DNA of 64,000 bases from Arctopsyche grandis (taxonomy: Eukaryota; Arthropoda; Insecta; Trichoptera; Hydropsychidae). The DNA is taken from the NCBI RefSeq assembly GCF_051622035.1, contig NC_135360.1, positions 29,963,206 through 30,027,205 on the forward strand. The letters are read 5' to 3'. Made by a program: the position numbers and the translations under genes. The notes under the pieces were generated by a model that worked only from the letters and a program-made list of their open reading frames with translations, ran no database searches and was not told the origin of the DNA. Shown here in pieces: positions 44,117 through 55,850 of the stretch; within the stretch, counting starts at the first letter, position 1; each line of letters starts with the position of its first letter.

Positions 44117-44213
44117 AACGTCTCTTAGACTGTATTCGTTGAGGGGGGGGTGGCGGCCCCATGTTGAGGGTTTTAAGGGTCAAATTCCTTGATCTTTAAA
44201 GCGGGCTTAGTAT
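44117..44213 (+). repeat. repeat end, inverted relative at 54193
   Basis: GTTTTAAGGGTCAAATTCCT and TTTAAAGCGGGCTTAGTAT recur in complement at 54193-54280. The G run (44141-44148) matches a C run in the other copy. Confidence 0.6.
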
Positions 44214-45391
44214 AAGAAAGAACGATACATCCAAAGTTTTGATCATAACCAAAACCAGTGATTTAAACAAGATTATATAATTTATCTCCTATGCAATTTA
44301 TACCAATTTTTTTTCAGAACATATCTTACTACTGTGAAATTTAATAATCACATTTAATTATTTAATTTCTCTGTTTTTTCTTATGTTAATTTCTAAATTT
44401 TATGTATGACTACGTGTATGTTTAACCTTAAGTTACTAGCGGAAACCTATAATTGACTTGGAAACCTATAATTGAAGCTTAACTATTAGCGGAAAGCTAT
44501 AATTGATCTTTTGTAATATATTTTATTATTTGTTCTGTTTTGATTTAAGACTGTTGGTTTTCCTTTTAAAATAAAATATGAATAAGGTTTGCATTTTCCA
44601 ATTTTTCCTTCTTTATATGTGGGTTTTTATGGATATATTGTATTATATATTATTATGATTACTTTCCTGATACTTTTCAACTTGCTGGTTTCATTTGCAA
44701 TTTTTTTTTATTTGATAATTCAATAAAATATATATTGTGTTTATAACAAATGTTTAATATATTTTATTACAGATTATTATTTTTATTTACCTCTTGAATT
44801 AAATAAATTACTAGAAATGAAATTTTGTAGTTTTTTTCATTTTCATTCACTAATTTACAGATTATTAATATTAAAAAAATTGTTTAATCTGGGAACTCTA
44901 TTCAGACACAAACTAATAACAAATAAATTAATCACACAAGTAAGCATGAACTGAGCATGTATAAATGGGTAAGTTTTGCTATTTTAGGAAGAGTCATTAC
45001 TAGTTTTTAATTTTATAAGCTACATATGTTATCAAAATACACATGTTCTTTATTCTTCATAATTTTTTATTATAAATTCTTATACAAATCGAAATAATTT
45101 TTTTTAATAAAGTAAAACTGATGTTTCCATTTTTGTATTATTATTTTATTATATAAATTGATTAAATAATTAAAGTTCAAATGAGAACAGTTTGGAAATA
45201 TAAAAAAGTGGATAAAATTGTGTTACAATTAGTGACGCTTATTCATAGTTCTGACACGAGTTTCAAAAAATATTTAAATTAATCACACAAGTAAGTATGA
45301 ACGTCGGCGGACGAAAATACTAAAAATAATGGAAACATTGGAACAATCATTGCTATGGTTTTTGATAGACTGGACATTATTTTCATTTATA
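44214..45391. other. AT-rich intergenic, nothing supported
   Basis: No repeat end, gene or domain recognised. A pair GGAAACCTATAATTGA is repeated at 44440-44495. Confidence 0.35.
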
Positions 45392-45920
45392 TTAAGAGGG
45401 CTGTACACTTGAAACCTTAATTTTGTTGTCGTTCCTTTCTTCGATATATATATTGAGTGTATGTATATATTGAGTGAATGCGACAATATATATCAATATA
45501 TATATTGAGTGAATGCGACAGTTGTGCTTCGACCAGATAATACGTATTTTAAATCGACAAAATCTAGGTTTCGTATTCTCCTATTTTCTCCTTCAAAACT
45601 GGACCAATTTTTAAAAACAATTCATCATCGGTATGAGAAAGATATTTCTTGTGCAACTATGCGCGTATTTTTTTTTAAATCGACCGTTAAATAAGCACGC
45701 TGGACTCTTTTCGTGGGTGTAAAAAAGAGGCGATTTTATAGATGTTTGGCGGCTCCCAGCTCCTATAAAAAATAACTAATCAAAAAAATAAAACGATAGA
45801 TGCATCCCAATGGTGGATATCCATAGCATATTAAAAAATAATTTCTCTAGTGCCATAATTGAGGAAGGGAGAAGTGTAATACGTTTGTATGGACAAGGCA
45901 CTGGTGTCCAGCCCTCTTAA
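45392..45920 (+). mobile_element. TTAA-flanked MITE, copy A
   Basis: The element runs 45396-45916, with ends GAGGGCTGTACAC and GTGTCCAGCCCTC, flanked by TTAA. It includes an ATATTGAGTGAATGCGACA minisatellite. The TTAA duplication suggests a piggyBac-type mobiliser. The 61-codon frame lacks an ATG. Confidence 0.85.
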
Positions 45921-46235
45921 AGGGTGATGATAAGAAACTGTAAATTTTATGAAGCTCATTTATGTCAGTAAGCTTCTTGTTAAATTGATTCAATATTTTT
46001 TGTTTTCAAAGGAATTGGGCCATTTTTTTTTGAAGAGAGGTCGCATTATTATCCTTTCTCTCAATTAAATATGTTCTTATTTCATGCAATAACTCTCCCA
46101 AGTCTAACAAAAACATATCCATATGCTCAACCACCTTATCTTAACTCCTTCCAAAATAATTAAAAAAATATTCTTCTTCAAAACACTTTAAATCTAATAG
46201 AATTAATTTTATTTTATTGTAAAATATGGAAATCA
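45921..46235 (+). repeat. segment also beside MITE copy C
   Basis: This 315-bp segment (starts AGGGTGATGATAAGAAACTG) is present inverted at 57828-58138, directly next to MITE copy C. Confidence 0.7.
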
Positions 46236-46328
46236 TTATTAGTTTCCAAATTCACAATCGTAATTGAGATCGACTAAATTTTGCTTCGCGATCGATCGGT
46301 TGGGAGCCCTTGGTAAATTGTATTATAT

Positions 46329-46740
46329 TGTTGCGTAGGGGTGGGTGGAGGATCCAAGTAAAAGGCCAAAGTCGTTTCACAGCATTTATTGGTGATTAGG
46401 GAAATAGACGCACTGGCAGTGCTCCGTCCAGAATGTCTTGATATGATATTAGTACCTCCTTATAAAGGGACAGGTCGCTCAGGGCATCTTCAACGTCCGG
46501 TTACTTCCCCATTGTTTAGGCATGTACCCGGATATGTATTCCCACGACACTCAGTCCCACGCTATCGGACATTTCTGAGAAGGGATCGGGTGCCGCTTAC
46601 TACGCCAATTCGGTGGCCATTGTTTAGCCTACTTGCACTTAGTCTGGAGATAATTCTTGAAACCAATTATAACGATCACACAGTCTCTGGGATACTACTC
46701 GGCCTAATCCAATTGCACTTACTCGGCGGTGTACGTAACA
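46329..46740 (+). mobile_element. solo LTR
   Basis: Starts TGTTGCGTAGGGGTGGGTGG and ends GTGTACGTAACA, 412 bp. TATAAAGGG near 46460 is a possible LTR promoter. It is longer than the 16.8-17.1 kb LTR by about 70 bp. I see no clean target-site duplication. Internal region absent. Confidence 0.78.
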
Positions 46741-46849
46741 TTATTATTGTATTAATATAATTATTTATTATTAAATACATATACAGCCGCAAGGACCATT
46801 GAATTAATTTTAACAATTAATTAAGTACAGAAATAATCATAGAGATATC

Positions 46850-47130
46850 TATGGATTTTAGATTTTTTGCGCACAATTATTACAATTTATACACATAATA
46901 AATGCAGGTTATAAGATTATAGAGACATCTATAGATTTAGATTATTGTGCATAATTTTTACAAATAATACATAAGATTTTTTTTTTGTGACAACAGGAAA
47001 GGATTTATATGCCAATTTGAGGAACCGTTTCAACAATGATCAGATAAAATTGGCAAACTATGATAGAAAAACGATCGATTTGGAGTTACAAAACCCCTAA
47101 ATCTAACCAGCAGTTTTGGCGGTTCGAAGC
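46850..47130 (-). mobile_element. SINE with damaged head
   Basis: Body blocks in complement orientation (GAGGAACCGTTTCAACAATG, GGCAAACTATGATAG) and a head-like end ACGCTACCATTAAGC, where the LTR-like 47170-47500 sequence begins. Confidence 0.65.
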
Positions 47131-47177
47131 AGTGATCGCATGGTGCTAAATATATACGCTACCATTAAGCCAAACTG

Positions 47178-47365
47178 CAACAAAGGACAAGTTGCACATC
47201 ACAGCTTCCCCGATCCGTGTCTATTGTCTAGGCACGTAAAGGTCTACCCTGGAGAGTCTATTGTTTACAATCAACAAAGGACAAGTTGCACATCACAGCT
47301 TCCCCGATCCGTGTCTATTGTCTAGGCACGTAAAGGTCTACCCTGGAGAGTCTATTGTTTACTCT
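47178..47365 (+). repeat. tandem duplication, 94-bp unit, two copies
   Basis: CAACAAAGGACAAGTTGCAC starts at 47178 and 47272 and the following about 90 bases are essentially identical. The sequence to 47508 (ends CCACGTTACA) resembles an LTR end. Confidence 0.8.
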
Positions 47366-47509
47366 CGAACACGCTCAGGTCTGTGAGAACTTCAGCGTAT
47401 CCTTTGTTCGGGCCCTTTAGCGAGTCCCGTTAGCCTAATCTGGGGTCTTTATTATTCACCCACGAATCCACTTAGACAGTGGATACTTTCTCGTGTTTCC
47501 ACGTTACAA

Positions 47510-48540
47510 TATTAAGGCTTCTAAAATGCAACCATGAAAACTTTGGTTCAGATCGGAGAAACGTCTTCGAATTGCACAAGTAACAGACTCTGCTTTGTTA
47601 TATTATGCATGGATACCATTTATTATGATAATTAATTTGATGAGCTTATCGCAAAATAAATTTGGTAACGTGTTAAGTCAAATTCAAAGTATTAATATTG
47701 CTAATTGCTACTCGCGTTATAATCGTGCATCTTTTAATTAGTCATTAGTCACCATTGTCTCCTGAGCATACAGGATATCGCACATAATGATATTGATATA
47801 GCCTTAAGTCTACGCACATCTTGCCTTTTACGTCAGCAATAAGCTCACACATAACAATGACAAATTAGTTGAAAACATTAACCCGGATAGTACCAATTGT
47901 CTACGCCAATCAAATCACTCATTAGATACGATTGCAAGCCATTCTTAGCACTGGCAAATTAAATCGTTTATATTCTTCGCGGAACTGTGCCGTTTTAATT
48001 GTACTAATATATAATTCAACGGACATTTACTATTCTATATCGGTTGACAGCGTTTCAGGTCAAACGAAGCCACTATTACGTGCACCATGTGTAATGATAA
48101 TGTATTATTTATAGGTGTAGTGCATTTCTGCGACTATTTTAACCTTTTCGCTGCCAATTTATGACATATCGTCGCTTGCAATCTAACCTAAAACCGCTAA
48201 ACGTATCGTTGATGACGAAACACTGGGTTGTTAGAATAGGGGGAAGACTTTTATTGGGAAACATACTATTTTTACAAGGCTTTTCTATGTTTGATTACAC
48301 TAATTTATTGTATTTTTTACTGCAGAATTATATGTATCCAACCCATGAATTTTTTAAAACTTGGGAAAGGCAGCAGTCGATATACCAAATTTTATATTGT
48401 CCCAGGATATCATATTCGGGTTGCTCCTGAGCGACATCTTAGGTATTAAATATATAAATTTAAATATAGAACAATATGTCCATATATAAATTTATAACAA
48501 TATGTACATATATAAATTTATAGATTTAAATTTTGAAATC
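47510..48540. other. intergenic; possible piggyBac-type end
   Basis: At 48139 TTAA is followed by CCTTTTCGCTGCC, reminiscent of piggyBac-type MITE ends in this window, but I could not find the other end. The frame at 48161-48430 has no domain. Confidence 0.3.
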
Positions 48541-48544
48541 ATTG

Positions 48545-48778
48545 TAGATAGGATTGTTTTTGACTAGGAACCATATCAAGAATTAAATCAGATAAATTGG
48601 CAAACTCTGATAGGAAACGATCGACTTGGAGTCACAAATATCCAAGTCTGAACTGGAGCACTACAGAAATACTCGGAATAAATTCTTTTCGATCAAGGTT
48701 AACCCAAGGGATTGAAACCGGCTACCTCTCGGTGGTAAGCATTAACGCAACCACCAAGCTATGCTGCTGGTTATATAT
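48545..48778 (-). mobile_element. SINE, 3'-truncated
   Basis: In complement the head TAGCTTGGTGGTTGCGTTAA and the body are clear; it stops near 48545 without the 3' hairpin. Confidence 0.75.
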
Positions 48779-48837
48779 TTATATTTGAAATATATATTAA
48801 TACGTAAATGTCTCAATTACATAAAAATACATACGCC

Positions 48838-49140
48838 ACAGCTGTAAGGGCGGAATAAAACAGGGAAGAACGGCATGTCGTGTGCTTGGCTCCTCGCTGT
48901 GGGGGTTCTCCTACATTTCTTCAAATATGGGATACACCGTTATCGATCACTGTCAAGCAAGGATAAATAAAAGGATAAAATTTTAGCGAAAACACTCCAG
49001 GGGGGTGATTTTGGAACAGTGTGTGCTGAGCGTGCCGTGAATATGTGCAAGGCATGCCACATTTTTTTCGCACGTTTAAAACGATCTAAAAAAAACATGT
49101 GCCACGTTCATCGCTGTGTGTTTTCGCCCTTATTGTTTCC
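48838..49140. repeat. repeat bounded by AAGGGCG inverted ends
   Basis: GTAAGGGCGGAATAAAACAG on the left and TGTGTTTTCGCCCTTATTG on the right look inverted. The right block recurs at 31680 and 49395. Confidence 0.4.
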
Positions 49141-49559
49141 GCGCACTCCGCACTGATTTCTGAGGGAATCTTTTCCCGAGTCCTTAGTCATATTTGTGCC
49201 CAAGAAGTTCAAAATGATGTTTGTTAAACACAAATCAGAATATTCTTAATGAAAGTTCCATAAATGTTTGAGGAGACAAATAAAATTAGCGTTTTGTCTT
49301 CAATGGAAAGAATATACATATATACATACATAGCAATTCGCTGGTACTGCAAAGGGAACAGAATTGATAAGATGAGTCCGGGCAAGCATATTTTTTTCGC
49401 ATGTTTAAAAGTACATACATATCTAAAAAAAACCATGTGCCGCGTTCCTTCATGTGTGATTCCGCCCGAAGAACTTTCTCAGTATAAGTAAGTTGAGTAA
49501 ATATTCATTAGCTGAAACTTATAGATACATTGGAGCTCGATATACTGAAGGGTTTCAGA

Positions 49560-49650
49560 GAAAAGTATCCCATCAGAGAAAACTCTGATGGGAAATGATC
49601 GACCTGGAGTCACATACATACATATGTATATCCAAGGTCATGTAAAAAGT
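49560..49650 (-). repeat. small SINE fragment
   Basis: AAACTCTGATGGGAAATGAT and ACCTGGAGTCACA are SINE body blocks interrupted by a TACATA microsatellite. Confidence 0.5.
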
Positions 49651-50533
49651 TTCAGCTGATTGTGGAAAAAAAGTGTGATAGGAATAAAGGATGCTATACG
49701 AATCATCCTCAAAATGTATACGTTTTATAAAAAAAACATAAAAACGATACGTTTATTTTATCGAGGTAAGCCAGTTATCAATAGAATTTTTGATTTTAAT
49801 CCACAAGAGTAGTCGAAATATGATTTTTCTAAGTGGAATTTTATTTAATTCTCATATAAAGACAATTTAAAATATTATTACTATTAATTCAATACAGATT
49901 CGTGTAAATACGAGTAAATAATAGTACGAGCTTTTAGCTCGCAATTTTACCGATTTAAAATTCAGCACACTTTTAATTAACCCTTTTAAATGAAAACAAA
50001 AAATAGTGTGGCCAGAACACTATCCCAATAAACATATTTCAATAGAAAATACTCAATATAAATAGTATTAACAGTGGGAAAAAATCCCATGTGAATATAC
50101 GTACTTTTGACTTTTGATTTGAAATGGACTTGAAAGCTGAAAAGTACTACAAATGAAAGATAAAATACAAATAAATAAAGATAAAATACCCGACTATAGT
50201 TTGCAATATTTATTTTGAACAGGAAATCGACAGATTTTGAGACATCGACCGAACAACACCAATATATAGAAAAATCGCGTGATTTAAAAAACACATACAT
50301 ATCTCCGAATCTCGAGCCAATCAACATTTTTTATTACCCGATTTGTGTTTACTGAGCATAGATCAATAAGAAAAGTCATATCTCGTCTCTGAACCATTTT
50401 TCGTTTCAAACAGTGTTATTACTATTATACACCGAATAGACTTTCATTCTAGCAATCTTGAACAGATATCTTCAAAACGCTTTGGCAATAGATTTATTGT
50501 ATTTTATTTTGGGTTTGATGCAAACGACCGAAA
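49651..50533. other. intergenic, nothing recognised
   Basis: AT-rich; frame 49986-50327 on the minus strand is hydrophobic and without domain. Confidence 0.35.
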
Positions 50534-50870
50534 AGCGCAAGACAGATTGAACCACAGATTAACTGGATGGCTGTTTTAAACGCAATCCTCGACTTCACGC
50601 ATGAAAAATTGCACATCAGATGACGAGTAACCTTTCGATGTTCACAGATGCAATTATTAAAATGGTAATTATTAAAATTGAGTTGGATCTTTCTGGCGAG
50701 TTTTTAATAATTTAATAAGGAAAAATTCGGAACTAAAGTATCAGAAGCACAGAACGTATACAGGGTAGGTATGTCGGGACATCGAGTAGATTTCGGTTAG
50801 TGTAAGTGCGAGCAGTGCGCACGCATAAGGTACACGTGTCGTTAATCTGTGGTTCAGTCTGTCTGGCGCT
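50534..50870. mobile_element. foldback-family MITE
   Basis: Left end AGCGCAAGACAGATTGAACC; complement of right end AGCGCCAGACAGACTGAACC. The interior carries the shared core (ACCTTTCGATG, TTGAGTTGGATCTTTCTGGC) of the 614 element, but with different ends. Confidence 0.75.
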
Positions 50871-51902
50871 AGTCGATCGTTTGTACCGCATCGTTTATTT
50901 TTGATGAAAACGTTATGCAATTTTCATTCATTCTTTGATGCTTTGTTTCCAGCGGGTTGTTTTGACCTTTCATCGATCGGCGGTCACCAATGACATGCAA
51001 CTTTCTTATCTTTCGAAATGTTACGTTCGAAAAGAAAGTGAAATCTATTGAAGGATTTTCCATTAATATTCCCTGTTGGCCTCGTGCCTGTGACACGAAT
51101 TTTCCAATAGGTTTTCCCGAGAACAATGCGCTCCACGAGTTCGGCTACACGAAAACACGTGCGATCGATGCAATTATAAAACTTTGAAAGATCAAATAGC
51201 TACGTACATAATATGTGATCAATTTAAAATTAACTTTAAATCATAAAAGCATATATATTACAGACTTTACGTTGTAAGAGCAGCTCATGACCAGTCCTTG
51301 TTATTAGTTGATATATGGCCGAGAGACGTGGCCGTGGACAAAAAAGCCTGAAAACAAAGTTTGGCATCGACGTCGGAGCCAACAAAAGCCTGAAAGGGTC
51401 ACTAATTTTCAGGACCCATTCCAGCCACCGGCCTATGAAATGCGTTGTTAGAAAGGAAAGTACTTAGATAAATATTATATTAAAAAAAACTCACTGAATA
51501 GTGTTAAAAAAAAACGAGCGAAATGTAAAAAGATGAAAGAAAGAAAATGACGCATGATTTTTTCGCTTCGTATTACAGATGAAAAAGAATATGTAAATAA
51601 AATATTATTTAAATAAATTCATATGGAATTCGTAAGCGAAAACCAAATATACGAAGGTAGCTGTCATTTCCGGTTGACCGATTCCGTTGAAAGTTTTCAA
51701 AAATATACCCATTTTTACGTGGAGAAAAACCGAAAATAATAAGAGATTATATTCTATATCAACGTCTTATATTATATTATACAAGTGTCATGCCTGTTGA
51801 TTTCAACGGGTAGTTTCGGAAAGGAATTGATACACGAATTAAAATATAGTTATATGTTATATATAAATATAATGTAAGGTAATTTATATACATATGTATA
51901 TA
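50871..51902. other. intergenic, nothing recognised
   Basis: Frames at 50869-51187 on both strands lack a domain. ATTTCCGGTTGACCGATTCC at 51667 resembles a box of the CCGGAA-box repeat. Confidence 0.35.
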
Positions 51903-51904
51903 TA

Positions 51905-52215
51905 CATATACTGGTTGTTTTACCCGGTTTCGCTCAGTATTTGAAATATAAACAGCTTAAACATGGCGAATCTAATAGTAAATATTCATTTGTTTTTTTT
52001 TTATTAATTTTATTTGAATCGAAAAAAATATAATATTCTACCAATTGATATGTCGTCATAGAAACTTTGTCTTGTTTACGAAGTTCCCAACCAAAGATAC
52101 AAACTTACAAAGTCTCCTTCGAAATTATATATTAGATAATGTATTAATCGTAAAAAAGTTGTGTGCACGCATTACACGATCACCGATCCAACCCGTTCAC
52201 CCGTTCGAAATTAAG
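51905..52215 (-). repeat. copy of the GCCGGGTAAAAC repeat, long
   Basis: Inverted relative to 14490-14775: starts TGGTTGTTTTACCCGG and ends CCAACCCGTTCACCCGTTCG. Confidence 0.75.
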
Positions 52216-52329
52216 AATGACTTTTTTCGTATCTTCGTGGATGTGTGTACGCTCCCGTGCAGCGCATCTGACGATGACGTCACCCGTCACCCGCTCAATA
52301 TCAGGAGCACATTTCAGATCCCCACACTG

Positions 52330-52640
52330 AATTCAATTATCTCCCAAACTGCTAGCCGAATCAAACTGAATTTTTTTACATGTAATATAAATTATACATT
52401 TTATACGTATGTATATATGACTTGGATTTGTCTTGAGATATGCTCGGTTATTCTCCAACCACTTGTCTTCTCGCTTGCTTTTCAACTCGCTTGTTAGAAG
52501 TAAGCTTGAGTATAATGCGATTGTGTGGAATCCGCATGAAGCAACTTCGCACCACCACGGAAACGGCAACGGGAATGAGAACGGGAACGGGAACGGGAAT
52601 CGCACGCGGTACTGTGGCTTTGCAACGCATACCAGGTTCA
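52330..52640 (+). repeat. composite: LINE RT fragment and GGGAAC hexamers
   Basis: 52330-52395 is a CCGGAA-box-family piece (CAATTATCTCCCAAACTGCT). 52435-52550 encodes LLFNSLVRSKLEYNAIVWNP, a fragment of a Jockey-like reverse transcriptase C-terminus. 52556-52605 is a GGGAAC hexamer run as at 1332. Confidence 0.7.
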
Positions 52641-52665
52641 GCTAGTAAATAAATAAATTCGCTCC

Positions 52666-52911
52666 GCTACAAATGGTTGCAATCCACGCAACCGCATGCT
52701 CATTTCATACTTTTGTCTCGGCTTTTGCCATTTTATACTTGCCAGAAAGATCCAACTCAATTTCAAGAATTGACAATCATCAATGTACATACATACATAC
52801 ATCGAAATGTCATCTGCGCAACCCCATGAATATCTCGTCTTGCTGAAATTCAAACAGTCAAAATTGAATCGAAATGAGCATACAGCCACGTGGTTTGCAA
52901 CCGTTTGTAGC
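52666..52911. mobile_element. MITE sharing the foldback core
   Basis: Ends GCTACAAATGGTTGCAA and TTGCAACCGTTTGTAGC. Core CTTGCCAGAAAGATCCAACT as in the 614, 19030 and 50534 elements. No target-site duplication resolved. Confidence 0.7.
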
Positions 52912-52934
52912 AAACTCAAATAAATTACTTATAT

Positions 52935-53888
52935 TTTTATTTTATTTTATTTTTACATATATACCAGGAAGGCCTTACAGGTAAATCCCAATGCACCTTC
53001 CTGGCCAATTACAAATACAAATGCAGCATTTTTATTATAAGTCGTTGAATTGCGAGACACTGAAAAAACTCGCAAATTAACGAGACATCTATGAATTGTA
53101 CATACATTTTTATTGTACATCAATCAAATTTCAAATAGTGGTGACATAGTAGGTAGGAAGGATTTTTAGCCAATTTTTTTTCCGGGAACCGTTTCAACAA
53201 TGAAATCAGAGAAAATTGGCAAACTCTGATAGGAAACGATCAACCTGGAGTCACAAATCCAGGTCTGACCAACAGCATACTCTGAAAAATTCATTTTCAT
53301 TCAGGGATTGAACCTGGCACCTTCTTGACGGTAAGCAGAAGCTTAAGAGGGCTGTACACCCGAAACCTTAATTTTGTTACCGTTCCTTTCTTCGATATAT
53401 ATATTGAGTGTATGTATATATTGAGTGAATGCGACAATATATATCAATATATATATATTGAGTGAATGCGACAGTTGCGCTTCGACCAGATAAAACGTAT
53501 TTTAAATTGACAAAATCGAGGTTTCGTATTCAACTATTTTCTCCTCCAAAACTGGACCAATTTTTAAAAAAATTTCATCATCGGTATAAGAAAGATACTT
53601 TCTGTGCATCTATCGGCGTATTTTTTTTTAAATCGACCGTTAAATAAGCACGCTGGACTCGTTTCGTGGGTGGAAAAAAGAGGCGATTTTATAGATGTTT
53701 GGCGGGTCCTAGCTCCTATAAAAAATAATTAATCAAAAAAATAAAACGATAGATGCACCCCAATGGTGGATATCCATAGCATATTAAAAAATAGTTTCTC
53801 TAGTGCCATAATTGAGGAAGGGAGAAGTATAGTACGTTTGTATGGACAAGGTGCTGCTGTCCAGCCCTCTTAACGTCCGAGCTGGTTA
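52935..53888 (-). mobile_element. SINE split by MITE copy B
   Basis: The SINE body runs 52935-53342 in complement orientation and its last head bases resume at 53874 (CGTCCGAGC). The intact copies read AGAAGCTTAACGTCCGAGC across this point, so the MITE landed exactly on that TTAA. Confidence 0.9.
53343..53873 (+). mobile_element. TTAA-flanked MITE, copy B
   Basis: The element runs 53347-53869. Same ends and interior as copy A, about nine tenths identical by eye. TTAA on both sides derives from the host SINE. Confidence 0.92.
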
Positions 53889-54193
53889 TTTATTTTATTT
53901 TATTTTTATTTTTACATATATACCAGGAAGGCCTTACAGGTAAATCCCAATGCACCTTCCTGGCCAATTACAAATACAAATGCAGCATTTTTTTATTATA
54001 AGTCGTTGAATTGCGAGACACTGAAAAAACTCGCAAATTAACGAGACATCTATGAATTGTACATAAATTTTTATTGTACATCCATCAAATTTCAAATAGT
54101 GGTGACATAGTAGGTAGGAAGGATTTTTAGCCAATTTTTTTTTTCGGGAACCGTTTCAACAATGAAATCAGAGAAAATTGGCAAACTCTGATA
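53889..54193 (-). mobile_element. SINE, head-truncated
   Basis: The 3' hairpin and body run up to GGCAAACTCTGATA; then the sequence switches to a different repeat (CTAAGCCCGCTTTAAAGG). Confidence 0.82.
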
Positions 54194-54460
54194 CTAAGCC
54201 CGCTTTAAAGGTCACGGAATTTGACCCTTAAAGCCCTCAACATGAGGCCACCACCCCCCCGACGAATACAGTCCAAGAGACCCTTTCGTCGGAGAACGAG
54301 ACGGTTGTTCATGAATATCGCACAAGAACAACCGCACATCACTGTTCTAATAAAAAAACCACACTGTACATAACCAAGTACAAAATTAACAACAACGCAT
54401 GAACACATAAAGCGCGCATGCGGTAGGAAACAAAACCTGAGATGTGCCGTGCGAATGCAC
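54193..54460 (-). repeat. inverted relative of 44117-44213, plus unknown flank
   Basis: Only the first about 90 bp match the other copy. The rest has no recognisable content. Confidence 0.5.
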
Positions 54461-54508
54461 GCACACCTCAACATACATGTACGCATGATTATGCGTGCAT
54501 AAGCACGC

Positions 54509-54604
54509 AAGCACACACACACACACACATACACACACACACAAACACACACACACATACACACACAAATACATACACTCACCTGAAAAGCAAACGCACA
54601 CACA
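54509..54604 (+). repeat. CA microsatellite
   Basis: Interrupted (CA)n with occasional TA and AA, giving meaningless open frames of Thr-His on + and Val-Cys on -. Confidence 0.95.
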
Positions 54605-54702
54605 CACATTCACAGAATATAATATAAAAAATAATAATAATAATAAATCAACACATAAATGCTTTTGCAATTAAGTGGAGTAGTAGCATTGTAGATTAAT
54701 CA

Positions 54703-54945
54703 ATCTCAAATAGTGGTGACATAGTAGGTAGGAAGGATATTTTGCCAATTTGATGGAGGAACCGTTTCAACAATGAAATCAGAGAAAATTGGCAAACTCT
54801 GATAGGAAACGATCAACCTGGAGTCACAAATCCAGGTCTGACCAACAGCATACTCTGAAAAATTAATTTTCATTCAGGGATTGAACCCGGCACCTTCTTG
54901 ACGGTAAGCAGAAGCTTAACGTCCGAGCTATGCTGCTGGTTATAT
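54703..54945 (-). mobile_element. SINE, 3'-truncated
   Basis: Complement-oriented body and head ending CGAGCTATGCTGCTGG. Very close to the other young copies. It lies just upstream of the slo GC-rich block. Confidence 0.82.
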
Positions 54946-55285
54946 GTAGGTTAGCCGACCTGTAGCCGGACAGAACTTCGGCAAGGCATTTCGAGCGCTC
55001 GGTTGCAACACTGCCCACCCCGCCACCCCGTTACACGCATTACATCAGATTCTGGCCGAGATTGGACCGGTGGCATTAGTGCGAATGGCTTTCAGCTGAA
55101 ACATGAATGTGTGCCGAGGGGAGGGTGGAGGGTGGAGGTGGAGGGTCGGTTGCACGTGAATGGTGGCGGCATCAATCGCGGCAGGTGCGCGCGGATGTAG
55201 GCTCCGGGTCGATATGCGGCCGCTAGATCGGGCCGTTGGGCGGATCTGGAAGTGGGTGGGTGGGTGGTAGGAGGTGGGTGAGTGA

Positions 55286-55312
55286 GTGGGTGGGTGGGTG
55301 GGTGGGTGGGTC
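55286..55312 (+). repeat. GGGT tandem run, G-quadruplex candidate
   Basis: At least six GGGTG units in a row on the + strand, enough for a G-quadruplex by the usual four-G-run rule. Position is about 550 bp upstream of the slo ATG. Confidence 0.7.
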
Positions 55313-55817
55313 TTGTGTGCGCAGAGTCGTTTGTGCGGGCCCGAGCCGTGGTGAGTGGCGAGTGGCGAGGCGAGTCCGGTGTTATTGTTGCGCGGGCCGC
55401 CGCACGCGACGCTCGCCGACAGAGCGGCGAACACCCGGCGCAACCCGGGTCAATCGGGACGAGAACGGACCGGCTGTCGCGGAGGGGTGGTGGTGGGTGG
55501 AGAGTGGGCGGCCCGGTTGGTAGTTTGCAGAGGAGTCGGTGACGTCGCCGCCGCGCTTCAATTATGCTAACGGCCGCTTCATCGATTTGGCGCGAACGGA
55601 GTAGGGCGTGTGCGTGAGGGGGGTGGTGGTGGGTGGGGTTGTAACAGTGGGTGGCGGTGGGAGGATTCTGTTTGAGGGAGGTGTGTGCGAGTGTGTGTGT
55701 GTGTGTGTGGGGTGTTGCGGGGCGCGCGCGCACCGCCCGCCTATCGACCGGGTGGGCGGGGGGGTTGGGGTTCGTTCTCTCTTTTGGGGGCGGCTTTGAC
55801 ACCGAGGGCGGCGGCTC

Positions 55818-55850
55818 ATGGGGCCTGAGGGTTTGGAGCGCGGCGCGTGA
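55818..55850 (+). CDS. upstream ORF 1 in the slo leader
   Basis: ATG at 55818 opens ten codons (MGPEGLERGA) and stops at TGA 55848-55850. It is only seen in sequence; whether it is transcribed depends on the slo start site. It ends one base before uORF 2 begins. Confidence 0.35.
   Translation: MGPEGLERGA

Noticed and set aside
45509..45694. 61-codon frame shared by three MITE copies (also 53462-53647, 58365-58550)
   Set aside because: It begins at GTG, not ATG, has many amino-acid differences between copies and shows no domain. Conservation comes from the DNA element.
48161..48430. 89-codon + frame possibly coding
   Set aside because: No domain, no splice partner, and it lies beside a possible TTAA element end.
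54205..54670. Cys/Val-rich frames on the minus strand
   Set aside because: They translate the CA microsatellite and are not genes.
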